Part shown: piece after piece, positions 35,105 to 46,763 of the stretch | Numbering within the stretch: position 1 is the first letter of the stretch | How the letters are laid out: each line of letters opens with the position of its first letter | Assembly: GCA_004380135.1 (NCBI GenBank) | Contig: QXCR01000160.1 | Coordinates: 1-64,000 of the forward strand | DNA: 64,000 nucleotides | Origin: Stemphylium vesicarium | Lineage: Eukaryota > Ascomycota > Dothideomycetes > Pleosporales > Pleosporaceae | Direction of reading: 5' to 3' | The notes under the pieces: generated by a model | The model's input: the letters and a program-made list of their open reading frames with translations, nothing else | Database searches by the model: none | Told to the model about the DNA's origin: nothing | Made by a program: the position numbers and the translations under genes

Positions 35105-35904
35105 ATGGTCATCACTGTATACGGAGCCAGTTACTCAACGCACACGCAGAGCGTGCTTTTTCTGCTTGAGAAGCTCGGGGTGCCTTACTCATTGCAGAAC
35201 TTCGACATGTCAAAGGGCGAACATTGCGTAAGTAACACCCAAAAGTCTCCACATCATGTGCGCGTCTCAACGCATCACAGACGCCCGACTTTACCGCAAC
35301 ACGCCACCCTTTCGGCAAGCTCCCCGCTATTCAAGATGGCGAGTTCAAGCTTTTCGAGTCCCGCGCTATTGCGCGCTACCTTGTTTCTAAGCATCCTGGA
35401 CTCCTGAGCTTGCCTACTGACAGCGCCTCGCTCGGTCGCTTCGAAGAGGCTGCCAGCGTCGAGTATTCGTACTTCAATCCTGTAGTGGGTAGGCTTGGCT
35501 GGGAGAAGGTCTTCAAGAAGGTGATCACCGGAGAAGATGCAGATGCTTCAGCAGTGTCGGGTGCTGAACAGAGTCTTAGAAAGGCCCTGGATTACTACGA
35601 AAATATCCTGAAAACTCGCGATTGGCTCGCTGGCATGGTACGCGCACGCCATTCCTGTCATAACCCCGCCACAATTGTATAGAAAGCTAATGTCTTGTGA
35701 TATCGACTACAGAACTTCACCCTCATCGACGTGCTTCATGCACCCTTTTTCCTCTTTTTGATCGACCGCTTGGGATATCGTGATGATGTTGAGTCGCGGC
35801 CGCATGTAAAAGCTTGGTGGGAGAAGGTCAGCCAGGACCCAGATTGGCAGACGATTGCGGAGAACAAACCGTCTAAACATCGGGCTGGGCGAGTACAGCT
35901 CTAA
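35105..35904 (+). CDS. Glutathione S-transferase
   Basis: Exons 35105..35227, 35281..35637 and 35713..35904, introns of 53 and 75 nt, give 223 residues, the normal GST length. The thioredoxin-fold N-terminal domain reads MVITVYGASYSTHTQSVLF, then HPFGKLPAIQDGEFKLFESR (cis-Pro before A-I and the Glu-Ser pair that binds the gamma-Glu moiety of glutathione) and AIARYLVSKHPG. The helical C-terminal domain has NFTLIDVLHAPFFLFL, the N-cap/hydrophobic staple region. The subclass looks like fungal theta/phi-like GSTs. A role in conjugating reactive quinones or epoxides made by the adjacent monooxygenases is plausible, not proven. Confidence 0.9.
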
Positions 35905-36144
35905 TGCATGTCTGATATGCTGGATGGCATCGCAACTATAGTAGCCTTGCGTCTCCTCAATTCTCTGCTACCAAAGGAAATGGATGTAAGATATCTCATC
36001 ACGCGTGGGGAGAAATGTAATCAATTGAGAAGCATTCTCTATAAAGCCACCAGTTCCTTCCACTCCCCATACTCTCTTCAAACCTCCCTTCCTAGTCCTT
36101 CGGTGTGGCTTCCTCAACAGACCTCAACAGCCTGATCACCAAGG

Positions 36145-37135
36145 ATGATCCGCATCCCCTTCTTTTTCGCCTTCATGGCACTCTTCCCCTTGTCGTACTC
36201 ACAGAGTCTCTCTCCCCCTACGCAGAGAGGATCAGTACAGACAGCACATGCGGCCATCTCACCGAATGGCCATACGATAAGTACTGCCCCGGCAACGAAT
36301 TCGGGGCCTACTGCCACGAAAGAAACCGCACCTGCGGCACTGGACCCGAGTACTGTGGGGATCGCTGCAATATTGGCTTCGGTCGCTGCGATGTCGACTG
36401 ACGCGCCACTGCTTCGCCCGATGGCACTTGTGGGCAGCCTTCATTACCGGAGTGGAACAGCTCAATGCCGGCTTATCATTGCCTGGGATACCCGGGCGGG
36501 GAGGCGTGTAGGTGAGTTTCCATCACCTTGGTTTTCCCTTTTCTGATCGCGCGTGTCTGGAGTGAAGGTGACTGATGAGAAATAGCTACTGGGGGTGTTC
36601 TGATCATCCCAAGCAACCAAGGGACGGAGGCTGTTTTTGGGAGTATGGCCGCTGCGATGGGTCATTTTTTGAGGCCTTGGAGTCCGCCGGCTCATCAACA
36701 CGTCTCCACCCACTTCCTACTCCCGTACCGTACCAACCAGAGGCATCATCAAACGGCCTCAAATGCGCCGTACACAGCGGCTACGAGAAAAAATATCTCC
36801 AGGAAGCCAACTTAGTCTCCTCCGCACGCCCCTTTCGCGATGCCTGTCTCGCCGACGACAACTGCGTCACCTACGCCTACGACATCCAGTAAAAGGAATG
36901 CATGACCTTCAAATGGAACATAGAATCCCTAACTAGCGGATTCGCGAAGAAGAACCGCGGCAAGATAATGTACTACGAACGCGACTGTCCCGAGCACACT
37001 CTCGACACCTTTGCCATCCGCGCGTACGACCCCCATGGACCGAGCTGCGAAGTCAGGGGAGAAGCGTACGAGGACGACGGGACGACTATTATAAAGGGTT
37101 ATACCAAGTTTTGGGTCGATAAGGTGAACGCATAA
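36145..37135 (+). pseudogene. Secreted chitin-binding-like protein gene, decayed
   Basis: A signal-peptide-like start (MIRIPFFFAFMALFPLSYSQ) at 36145 is in a different frame from the body, which reads CGHLTEWPYDKYC, CGTGPEYCGDRC and GFGRC. That Cys spacing resembles hevein-type chitin-binding domains. A TGA (36399-36401) interrupts before a second Cys-rich module (TCGQPSLPEWN...CLGYPGGEAC). A good 74-nt intron follows (36512..36585), then YWGCSDHP...GGCFWEYGRC. A PAN/Apple-like part (ACLADDNCVTYAYD) is cut by a TAA (36890-36892) before KECMTFKW...YYERDCPE, ending at 37135. Frameshift plus two nonsense codons in otherwise coherent sequence argue for a pseudogene. C-to-T changes (CGA>TGA, CAA>TAA) would explain both stops. 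Confidence 0.65.
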
Positions 37136-40100
37136 ATGAGTGTCTTAGACTTAATGCCGGCAGTTATGCTGTGTATAAGGCTGGTGAGAGACCTCGGGGC
37201 TGTAGGATCTTTGGGCATCCGGTTTCTCGCCTTAACTTCAAGTCAGATCCCAAGGGTGCTTGGTAGTTTACGGAAAAAGCTTGTAAGTTCAGGTTGTCGT
37301 GGTGGGAAGCTTGTGACACACGGTATGGGCTTGATGGAGACGTTGTTGCATGAGGACAGCGTGCGCATATTGGCGAGGTTCAGAGGGCGGTGTGGCTTAT
37401 CCGTGGTGCCTAACTGCATCTTTGGTCTTGCGGCACTGCTTCAGAACAACAGCAGCATATCTACGTGGAGCTAGACTGATTATTTTCCTTCTCATCTCCT
37501 CTCATCAGCCGAGTGACTCATTTCGAGTCTTGATATCTTATGTGGCCTGAAATATATGTCTTTCGCAGGTCTAGACTATCATCGCTTTACAGTTAGTGAA
37601 ACTATGACCTACTTCCATTATGTCGGTTGGCAGTGACTCTTCTCCTTTCATAGCATAGCGCATCATCAACAACATCATCTACCTTTCACTTCCTTCAGCT
37701 TCTGCTGTATAGCGAACTTCTGATCTCTCAGCTCTGGGATCAGTGGGTTGCATGAGGCGGGGAACAAAAGTCGTAGAATGTGTCCTACAATCCTTCTTCT
37801 CTCATCTTGTTATGTCATGGTTTGGGGTTCTTTCCTGCTCTCCTGCTCTCGCTGCACTCGCGACTACTCACCTTAGCGAGCTACGCCTATCTAGGCTAGC
37901 GCTGTTTACGGTCACTCACCTACATAAACCTTCCATAGCTTCTACAATACAACCTCAGTCAATCCTCAACTTTTACCCTATGCGTGCGTTCAACAACTCC
38001 GACATGTTATCACTCTTTTCCATACATGCCGTATCCTGTTATATGAGGAGGCAGTGCATAAGTCCTCATCGTTGGCAGCAACACTGAGGCATGTTTTCTC
38101 TCCAGATTTGTTGTCCAGCCCAGATGGCTTTTGACCAGACCACGTGCGAAATGCATTAGACAGCCCTCAGTGTAGAGGCGCATTGGCGAGTAGCATCGCA
38201 CACCTTTGTCTAGACTTATAGAAAAGATCAGATCCAGCCATCGCTTGTGGTAGGACGGTCTGTCATTAGCGCTCCGGAGGCCAGAGAGGTACCGGCTCTT
38301 TGAGAACCTCGATTCCGAATGGTTTTAAGTCTTCAACTCGTGCTTGAACTAAATGGGCGCTACGCACTGCCGAAACGTGCGCCTCACTTTCGATCGGACA
38401 TCTGGAAACTGATCCGGCGACATCCCAAAACTATTCAATGCAGGAAGCTGAGCACAAGGTACCCACACACACGTCTACCTCATCGCTTTCAGCTTAGAAC
38501 ACGTCTGCCGAGCTTTATTCAAGATGTCCACGTGATCATCGTTCTCGCTTCTCCACGAGTAGCGTCTTTGGAAAAGGCCAACGAGTTCTCGGGGCGCCTT
38601 CTAGAATAGAATTCGGTGAGGGTGCTGCAATTTATTTCAATCGTCCGAGAGGGATGTTCATAACGGCCTTCTCCATCAGCAGGTTCCGAATATCGGTTGG
38701 GGCCCACGCGACTTTGGCAAGGCAACTGCAACCACCGGCTAGTAACGTGCCACTTAGTTGTACACGCTGCGCGATAGAAACGGCAGTATCGGCGATCTCA
38801 GCCATAATCCCGTTGTAGGGATCCGGTGTAGAAGCATAGGTGGTGAGGTGATGCAGGCGTGAGCTGGAGACAGGCCCGCGGGGCGCGATGGTGGGGCAAG
38901 CTTAGCCTGTTTCCGCATGGCGGGTGCCAGCACCTCAACTGGGCAATCGGCCACCAACTTCTTCATCTCAAACCACCTCTAGGCTTCGTTCAAATCATTG
39001 TCTATTGACGCGTCATGTTTTTTTGCTCTTTGTAGCATGTCCTACATTGCAAAGACTTGTCCGGTCTTCTGAGGACGCGTGAAGCTGAATTCGGACGCAA
39101 CGTGTCAACAACTCCATGCGATCATGTTCACCAGATCGTGATCTACCAACACGTTTGCGTAACGTCGCGACATCTTTGTCTGAAAACTAGTGTGTGATAT
39201 TTGACTGTATACCTTGTGATACATGAATACCTGGTAAGCTTCCCAGCAGAGGCACCCACTGCTTTCTCATCTTTGAGGCTATTCCGAGCTGATATAGACG
39301 GTGTGTTAGTGTGTCTAGGCACTGCTTACACTGCATCTTAGTCTCGGTATATCATCCGGCGCGAGGCTCTTAGTGTAACCTGTCTCTTGTCACAATCCGG
39401 GGCGATCAGGGAGCATGGATACCGGGAAGATACTCAACAAGATCCCCGGGCCAGGGGCTATTAGGAACATCTCCACCGCCCTATGAGTCGTATGCTGGTG
39501 TTAGCAATATGTATAGCAAGGCTCCAGCCTGTACGTATGCGCCATATGCGTACATCCGTTTAGGTTGTTTTACGGCATTCTCATCGTGGTGCGGGGTAGG
39601 AACTGAGGACCTGAAGTCTATGCTGGACCACGAGGTTTAGATCCTGTGAAAGCTACCTGAAATGCGGTGCGATGGAGCCGGTAAACTGACAGTCGGTGAC
39701 GAGGTGAGATCAAGAAATTGCACACGATCTAATGAAGGCAAAACGGTCAGTGCCTGCAGCTGTCTACGATGAGCTCACGATACAATTACCAAGTCAACCG
39801 CAGCGTCTGTCCGTCCATGGTGTGACATCAAAGAGCTGGTGGTTCAAACTCGGATCCGGAAGAGAGATCCCAGATCCGTCCGCATGCCAATGTCTCGGTT
39901 GTATCACCATCCGTCCTTCCGACAGGCGCAACTTACGAAATGCCGGTTTATGCACCCATTAATGTTCTCATTGACCGAACATGGAATAGCCTCATGTCAG
40001 CCGTAGAAGTCCAGAAATACCCGAACACAGATAAGCTTGACCTGAAAGACACACGTGGGGTTGGGATCACTATAGTCTCTGTCTGAAGCACCTTAGCACG

Positions 40101-41566
40101 CCGGCGTTACGCCTTCGCTCCACGGCCCGTACCGACAGCATCCCTCTCAGCCGGCTTGGCATGCCACAAATCCTCGCCCAGTACTTTCCACTATGCACCT
40201 ATATCTCCGGCAGGACGCCTTTTCCTCCCATGATTAGCTTAAACCAACCTTTGTACCATTTCGGCTCCTTCAAGTTTACAGTGCGTCGTAGGTCGCAGCT
40301 AGGACTGGGCCGTCCCGACGATGCGTCGTGCGGGGCTGACGTCATGCATGAGGACGCCTCTCAGCCGTGACTAAACCACATCAGAATCCAATCTGTTGTC
40401 TACACTTCAACAAGAGTAATTAAGTCGTAGATGTACTAGGCTCGTTGCGCTCTTTCTTGCATAACGGCAGGCGTCCATTGCGCGGTAAGCGTACTCCAGA
40501 GAGTTGAACAGGATCTCGGCGTTGATGCGATACAGGCGGCCTCAGCGAGCTACGTCCGATCACGGCACTCGCAAGAATGACGCGCCGGCACCTCGTTTAC
40601 AATCTTAATAATTATAGTGAATCACGGGCTTAGCGATTCTTCACCACCGATATTGCGTGAACAAGAGCATAACTGCGATGTGAAGTCCAGGTTGTGGTCT
40701 TGGGCAACAGCATCCAGAGCCCTGGGACTTATACCGGGAGTCTAGAGATCAATGTCTTTATACTTTCCTCTTTCTAGAAAGACACCTTGAGCTACTAATC
40801 AGATGCGTTCTATCATGAAAACCCTCTTCCAAGTCCTAACGGTGTACTTCATACGTCGGGTCACTTCACAGTCGGCGCGCATATCGCTCACGTCAGCGTT
40901 GCAAGGGCTGAAACCACCAGCGTCATATTTCCACAACATGAGTCTTCAAAAGATCATTGCAAAACTTCGAAAATGCTGGGTAGCGATGGCCAGGGCTGCT
41001 GGCGGTAATCACCCCACGCTACCTAGGTAAAGTGCGACTTGCTGACGAACGTTTCCTGCCACACGAAGGGTTTGTGTGTCCTAATTTGATTTGCTGGAAT
41101 TCTTGCATTACTCACGTAGGTGGTTCTGTGGTACGTGGCCTGCATTATGTGTAGGATTTGCAGAAATCCGAGCCAAGGCGAACGTTCAGGGACCATGCCC
41201 AGGTAGGACTGGCGTACCCGTTAGAGTACCTTATCGTTGACGATGCATGGGAACTGGTCTTAGGCTTCTTCGACTCAGGGCGGTGAGCTTTAAACGATCA
41301 TCTCCAAATGAAGCTGCCTTACGGTCTGGACTTACCTCAGAATCCCCAGAGTTTCTCGGAGTTTGAGGATGATGGCGCGGATGTCAGCTATTCCAGCTGT
41401 TCCCCGTTGCGGACCTTGGGTTAGAGCCCTCGTATTCCGGAATTGAGTAAGCTATTTAATGTTTCCCCGGCCTTCATACCGTTCCTCCGTTCAACTTCAT
41501 TATCTCGCGATAGTCTTCCCGAAGGGTTTGGTGTTTGATTGTAAAGCAGAAGTAACTCGATTTGCC
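37136..41566. other. 4.4-kb gene-free interval between two accessory blocks
   Basis: No protein I can support on either strand, no tRNA-like or rRNA-like sequence, no obvious transposon ends. Base composition is mixed, not the strong AT richness of heavily RIP-mutated repeats. The longest open frames are under 100 codons and look random. A 10-bp palindrome near the right end is listed separately. Confidence 0.5.
41434..41443. promoter_or_regulatory. ATTCCGGAAT palindrome upstream of the cluster regulator
   Basis: Perfect 10-bp palindrome, 124 bp upstream of the regulator start at 41567. The CCGG core with TT/AA flanks is a plausible Zn2Cys6 dimer site. The CGGAAT core recurs in the hydrolase and PKS/ER promoters. 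Confidence 0.4.
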
Positions 41567-42861
41567 ATGTCTCACAGACATTCATGCGAACGATGTCGGC
41601 AGCAAAAGGTGCGATGTCTCCGTGATTCGCAGGTTGCGCAGGAGCCTTCTCTTGGTCAGACTATACCACAATGTTCGAGATGTGCAAAGGCAGGCACGGC
41701 GTGCATCTACAGCTGTAAGTTTAGCCCCATCTCATATAGTGCAACCCCATCCCAACACCAGAATCTTTTTCACTTTGCTTCTGTGGAGAAAGCTGACATA
41801 TGAATACAGTAAGGGTTAAGACTCGTCGCCCCGGCTCAACCGTCGATGGTGGTCCATCAGCCATCAGCCAAAGCTCAACGCCCTCAATCGAAAATCATTC
41901 TATACCTTTTAGTTCAATGGACGAATACGAGAGCCTATACCAAGTGGATTTCGACGGCTTCAATTGGGGTCAGCCGCCTTTGTTTTCCTCCATGCAGTCA
42001 AGCATGGTAGAGCAGGCTGAGACGGATCTGAGTATGACCAATCACATCACCGGTCAGGCAAGTGAGGCTCACAGAGATGGACAATGGTGCATGGATACTC
42101 CTTCGATGCTATACACTTCACCGAAACCTGAATCTTATAGAGAGAGCATGGCCACCGCCGACTCTTTCCAAGAGCTCATGTCGCAAGCTACGGTTGTCAG
42201 TGCTCAGGCCGCCTCCGCCACTCGCCTTCTGCTCCACCCTGGAAGTACACCGCCCACCGTGTCGTCAGCGCATGTCAACGAAGCATTCGAGGGCACCAAA
42301 ACCCTCGTACGTATAATTCACGAGATCATGGCAATAGCCTCGCCGAGCGACAGCGAATATGAGCTGGAAGCGGTCCGATACGATGGCGGTTGCAGGTCCG
42401 CGGATATCGGAGCGCTGGTTCTGACGACACTTGCCTGCCATCAACATCTGCTAGCCTTCTTCAAGTCTATATGCGACTCCATTGAGCGATTCGTCGAATC
42501 AGCGGGGACCGCAAAACGGTCCTCGCACATTGGCTCTTCTCTTCATGGCGATGGGCTTCCGTCTACCGCGCAATTCACTATGGTACTGCAATTGCTGGTT
42601 CACCTCATTAACCGCCTGGATCGGTGTCTCTTCCCGACCAGGCCATCAAGTCCAGTCTCGTCATCTTCGACAAGTGCGTGCGGTGGTAGTGGCATGGACA
42701 TCCTCGTCTCGAGGCAGGAGTCGGAGGATGTCATGTCTGATACAACTGGAATCCCCAGTCTTGCGCAAGCGCTGGTGCGCGCAATGCCAAGTGAACATGT
42801 CCGGCTTCGGCAAGCCATTCTTGAGCTGCAAGCCCGAATGGAGACACTCGAAGCATTTTAG
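41567..42861 (+). CDS. AflR-like Zn2Cys6 cluster regulator
   Basis: Exons 41567..41714 and 41810..42861 with a 95-nt intron (GTAAGT...AGCTGACAT...ACAG) give 399 residues. The Zn2Cys6 cluster is at the very N-terminus: CERCRQQKVRC, a 16-residue loop, then CSRCAKAGTAC. It is followed after the intron by a basic linker (VKTRRPGS). The C-terminal half lacks the long fungal_trans domain. It contains an AflR-type module: VVSAQAASATRLLLHPG, then LVLTTLACHQHLLAFFKSIC, and at the end LRQAILELQARMETLEAF. Such proteins are usually pathway-specific activators beside PKS genes. An upstream in-frame ATG at 41459 would add 36 residues, but the Cys cluster normally sits near the start. Confidence 0.87.
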
Positions 42862-43550
42862 TCTTTGTTGGTTAGGAAACATGGGGAATCAATCGCGAGT
42901 TTGTCTTAGAGGGATAGATGGGCACTTTTTGTCGCGTTTAGAGGAGCGAGAGATTTTGCTGTTCATTCAGCTCCACTCAATCACATCTCACTTGACATAA
43001 TATCTGGTATATCGATTTTCATGGCATTAAAATACGTCTTCTAGAAAGCATCATATGAATCAGCTACCCACGAAGTTGAAGACTGCTGGAGGTTGCTACT
43101 TCCACACGATAATGCTAAGCCTTTGAGTGTGTTTTCTCGTCTTTCCTCGTAGGCTAGCTCAACAGGGTCATGAGTATGCGCATATTTCTGATCACATATC
43201 GTTCTTCCGCAGCCGGAATGTACGATTGTGAACTCCGATCCCGACTTCCGCACCTTCCGCTAGGGAAGGAACAAATGAGGACTAGGGCCTTGGCAGCAGC
43301 CGCCTAGATGACCTAACTGCCGCCCGCGAGAGTTGAACATCTTACACATCACTTTCTTATCAGCACACCGCGAGGCACTTCCGGCCATGTTCGCCAACAA
43401 ATTTTCTATTAGGGAATGACTGGAGCAAAACTACGGAGCTCTCTAATCTAGATCCACCAAAAGCGATCTTTTTATCGAAGACGATAACTTCTACCTGTAT
43501 GCAATCTACCTGGCCGCTGAAAGAGAGACAAAGATCTTTCTATGTCGGCC
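42862..43550. other. Intergenic, convergent 3' ends
   Basis: 3' flanks of the cluster regulator and the hydrolase. No gene or repeat recognised. Confidence 0.5.
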
Positions 43551-44689
43551 CTAGAACTTCAGTGCATCCTTCAAGAACTCCAGCTGCTTGTTCAAGACGG
43601 AGTCAAGGTCACCGAAAGCCCAGTCCAAGTGACCTTTGCCGGGGAGTAGATGGAAAGTCTTCGGCTCGCCCATTTTTTCGAAAGCGGCTATCTGCTCCTC
43701 GGCGGGGCACTCGATATCGTTTTCGGGCGTCACCATCATGGCTGGAGTCGGGCTGATGTGGCCGATGAGCGTCATGATGTCCCACGTGTATGCGTTGTAG
43801 TACGTCTGCACCGTCACTCGGTTTTGCACTGGGATCTTGAGTCGCGCCAACGTCGGCATGAAGTCTGGCCCCAGCTTGGGTCCCAAAGGGACGCTGCCGT
43901 CATCATTGACATATGGCAAGTACATTGGCTCTGCGAAGATTAAGTCAGCGAATGACATGGACGAGTAGGAGTTATGGTGTGTTGGGATCTGACATGACGT
44001 ACCCTCTCCATTGAGCCGGCCCACGCGATCCTGCATAGCCAGCTCCAACACAGCCTTTCGGCGCTCAGGGAATCCATGCAGATTGATAACGGGTGCCACA
44101 GAAATGACAGCGTGGACACGCGGGCTGCAAAACGTCTTTGTCAGCAAGAGGAATTCGGTTGAAGATTGCAGTCGGGTAAAGTACGTACTCCTGAGCTGTT
44201 GCCGCGAGAGCCATGTTTCCGTCGAAGCACAAACCCCAAAGGGCAATCTTCTCAGGGTCGACCATTTCGTGGCTGGAGAGGAAAGTCACAGCATCGTGCA
44301 GGTCCTCAAGGCGTTTATGAGGAAGCATCTGGCAGGGGAAGATATATTAGACATGTGAAACTGATGAATTAGGGGTTGCGATGTTGTTCTACACTCACCT
44401 GGTTTCTGGGCTCACCGTCGCTAGAGCCAATGGTTCGAGCATCGAACACGAGGGCCGTGATGTCGCGCTTCTGGTACCACTCGGCGATTTCGGGTACGAA
44501 GGCCTCTTTGGGCATGTTGAACTAGGACAGACAAGTTTTAGCGCCAGGTCTTTCTTCCTTTCGTGGCGAGGACAATTCACTTACGCCTGGAGAGACAATG
44601 ATACCGGGCCCACGCTTAGAGGCTGGGTAGATCCAACCACGAATGGTCAGACCATCAAGAGTTGGGAAGCTGATGTCGAGGCGAGACAT
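43551..44689 (-). CDS. Alpha/beta hydrolase, polyketide-transferase (af380)/DLH-like, Cys at nucleophile position
   Basis: Five exons, 44585..44689, 44399..44521, 44189..44328, 44003..44124 and 43551..43930, introns 63-72 nt, encode 289 residues. It starts MSRLDISFPTLDGLTIRGWI, then GIIVSPGFNMPKEAFVPEIA and VFDARTIGSSDGEPRNQ, typical of the hydrolases found in fungal HR-PKS clusters. The nucleophile elbow is LWGLCFDGNMAL, with Cys where most members have Ser. The acid and base are probable in TPENDIECPAEE (Asp) and GKGHLDWAF (His). The role is probably release or transfer of the polyketide chain, since the PKS lacks a thioesterase. It is adjacent to the trans enoyl reductase on the same strand. 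Confidence 0.85.
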
Positions 44690-45634
44690 GGTGATGGATA
44701 CAGGTAGGCAAACAAGCTGTGGTGATTGAGTATGCACTGTTGATGCTATGATTGCAAGTCGCATCAAGTGGTATTTAACACCTCAAATCTTATGTCTAAT
44801 GATGCTAAAACCACGATACACAACAGACATGCCTCACCGCCAGCTATCGGAATATTGTCGTCGGCCAGTTCTACCGCGCGCGTCTGTAGTAAGCCCAGAA
44901 ACCCGGTATCTCTAGCGACACTCAGCTGCAAGAATTACAGCTGCAAACAAAACTCGAATCGGTAAATGGCCAGGTCGGAGGTACAAGTCCCGATGCGGTG
45001 GTAATCTTTTGACTACACCGAAGCCCGTCTGACTAGCCTGATCTGGAAATCGGACATGTCGGAAATGTCGGGTAAGCCGGTCACGGCATGCATCTACAGA
45101 TTCTGACTTCTTGTCGGCTTACACGGCGGTAAAAGAGCAATTGCTGTTTGGCCAAGGCCGACTTGTAATGGAGTTTTCGGAGACATCAGTATCGGTGCTG
45201 TCGCTCTTGTCATCGTCTTGAGTGGAAGCAGTTGGTAGAGAGGCGGGCATGCTCCTAGAAGCTGCCGTGGGGAAATCTCAGGCACATGTTGTTGACTTGA
45301 GAATCAAAGTGTGACTACGAGAAAGTCAGGGAAATGGTTTAGGGCTGGCAATGCGACTGTAGGAATGAACTGTGTCGCTGCTTCAGGGGGCGCGTCACTG
45401 ACGTAGTGCCGCGGGCGGGGTCACTAGCGCACAATACGCGAAGCTCATCATTTCTCCAATCACGCGTCACATCTAGACGCCTCATCGCGAACAATTCACG
45501 AACATCACGCAAGACCGCGTAGATACGTGCAATATCTCACTGATTCAGGGATACATCCAAAATCTCTATGCAATATCGCATTTAGATTGAAACCAGATAA
45601 AAACGCCGCTACCATCTCCCAAATCCACAGCACT
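44690..45634. other. Intergenic, hydrolase promoter and 3' flank of the enoyl reductase
   Basis: About 0.95 kb. It holds TCGGAATA at 44847-44854 (158 bp upstream of the hydrolase start) and a triple TCGG array (separate entry). No gene seen. Confidence 0.5.
45050..45071. promoter_or_regulatory. Three TCGG half-sites at 9-bp spacing
   Basis: TCGG occurs at 45050, 45059 and 45068, each start 9 bp from the next, followed by CCGG at 45077. It lies about 360 bp upstream of the hydrolase start. Direct-repeat CGG half-sites are a known layout for some Zn2Cys6 regulators. Function inferred. Confidence 0.35.
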
Positions 45635-46763
45635 CTAAGCCAACGGCACGACCAGCTTTTTGCCCCTAACGACCCCAGCGCGCAAGTCCTGCAGCCCAGA
45701 ATCGACGCTCTCCAAGCCCCCTTCGCGGATCTCCAGAGGTTGGTTGCACAGCTTGCCTTCGCGCAGCCAGCGCTCGGCCAGCCTGAAGAGACGACCGGCG
45801 AACTGGCGATGCTCAGGCGTGCTGGGACGGCCATACATGCCGTCCAACTTGCAAGGGTCACCCAACAAGGTATTGGCCATAACCCAGTCGGCGCGTATGT
45901 CGCGCCTCGTGTATTTGACCGTGTTGGCTGTGGGCTCCAGCGCGATGTATGTGCCGCCTTCGGCACCAATGGCTTCGTAGCACATCTTCATGGTGGTGGC
46001 ATCGGTGACGCAATCGAGTACATGTGCCAGCGTATTATCAGTATGCAGTCTGACGTCGGCGCCACACGTTGGTGAATGGTAGTCGAAGCAAGCGGAAGCC
46101 CCGAAAGACTCGCAAAGAGTGTTGTTAGCCGGCGAACAGGTAACGATGGGATTGAATCCGGCACTGGAGAACGATGAGACATGTTAGTAATCATTGCATT
46201 GGATAGGGGAGTGGAGGTTCTACTGACAGTTTGAGTAGTTGCGTGGCCATTGTGCCAGAAGCCGAAGCACCTCCCGCTACCAACACCGTCACTGCCGCCT
46301 TCAATTCGTCTCCTTCGTCGTTTATTTCGCCAACGTTCACATAGCCGTCGAGAAGTGGTAGGTTCAGCCCTGGCTCCTGGAACAGCGCCAGGCCAGCGAT
46401 GCCTATTGCTAGACCGAAGGAGCACGCTTGGTTGAAGGACATACCCTCGGGCAGGTGACAGCTCAGGTCCTCAATAGCTAAGGCGTACTCAGCGAAGCCG
46501 CCTTGCATATTCAGGGTGAGAACACGATCACCAGGTCTGAAACGCGTTACTCCTGCGCCAATGGCCGTCACAACTCCCGCGAAGTCACAGCCGCCCACGT
46601 AGGCACCGGGCGCACTGACTCCATACTCGACGATTTTGGCATCGTATGGATTCAACGCTACGGCTTGTACCTGCACCATCATCATGCCTGGCTGCAGTGT
46701 CGGCTCCGGGATGTCGCTGGCGAGTTGGTAGCCGCCGGACGGCTTGCTAACCATGGCTTTCAT
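45635..46763 (-). CDS. Trans-acting enoyl reductase (LovC-like)
   Basis: Exons 46228..46763 and 45635..46163 with a 64-nt intron (donor GTCAGT, acceptor CTCCAG) give 354 residues. It starts MKAMVSKPSGGYQLASDIPE. The medium-chain reductase fold shows as GGCDFAGVVTAIGAGV, RPGDRVLTLNMQGGFAEYAL and the cofactor loop VLVAGGASASGTMATQLLKL. It continues with CDADVRL-like and LAHVLDCVTDATT segments and ends LRAGVVRGKKLVVPL. There is no zinc-binding Cys set, as expected for LovC-type enzymes. These proteins supply the enoyl reduction missing from their partner HR-PKS and choose at which cycles it occurs. Its divergent placement from a PKS without an intact ER fits that pairing very well. Confidence 0.9.

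Noticed and set aside
36195..36225. 31-nt GT...AG interval that might join signal peptide and body of the chitin-binding-like gene
   Set aside because: Too short, and it does not restore the reading frame; frameshift in a pseudogene is the simpler reading.
38638..39173. Minus-strand frame that seemed to continue across three stop codons (39107, 39044, 38981)
   Set aside because: Stops fall every 20-22 codons, as expected by chance, and no family is recognisable, so this is not treated as a decayed gene.
39830..39860. T-loop-like GGTTCAAACTC, possible tRNA
   Set aside because: No matching acceptor stem, D-arm or anticodon arm could be folded around it.
40803..41030. 75-codon plus-strand frame with a hydrophobic start
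   Set aside because: Too short and unrecognised; no Cys pattern of a small secreted protein.
37136..41566. Decayed transposon
   Set aside because: No terminal repeats, no transposase or reverse-transcriptase motif and no strong AT bias seen.
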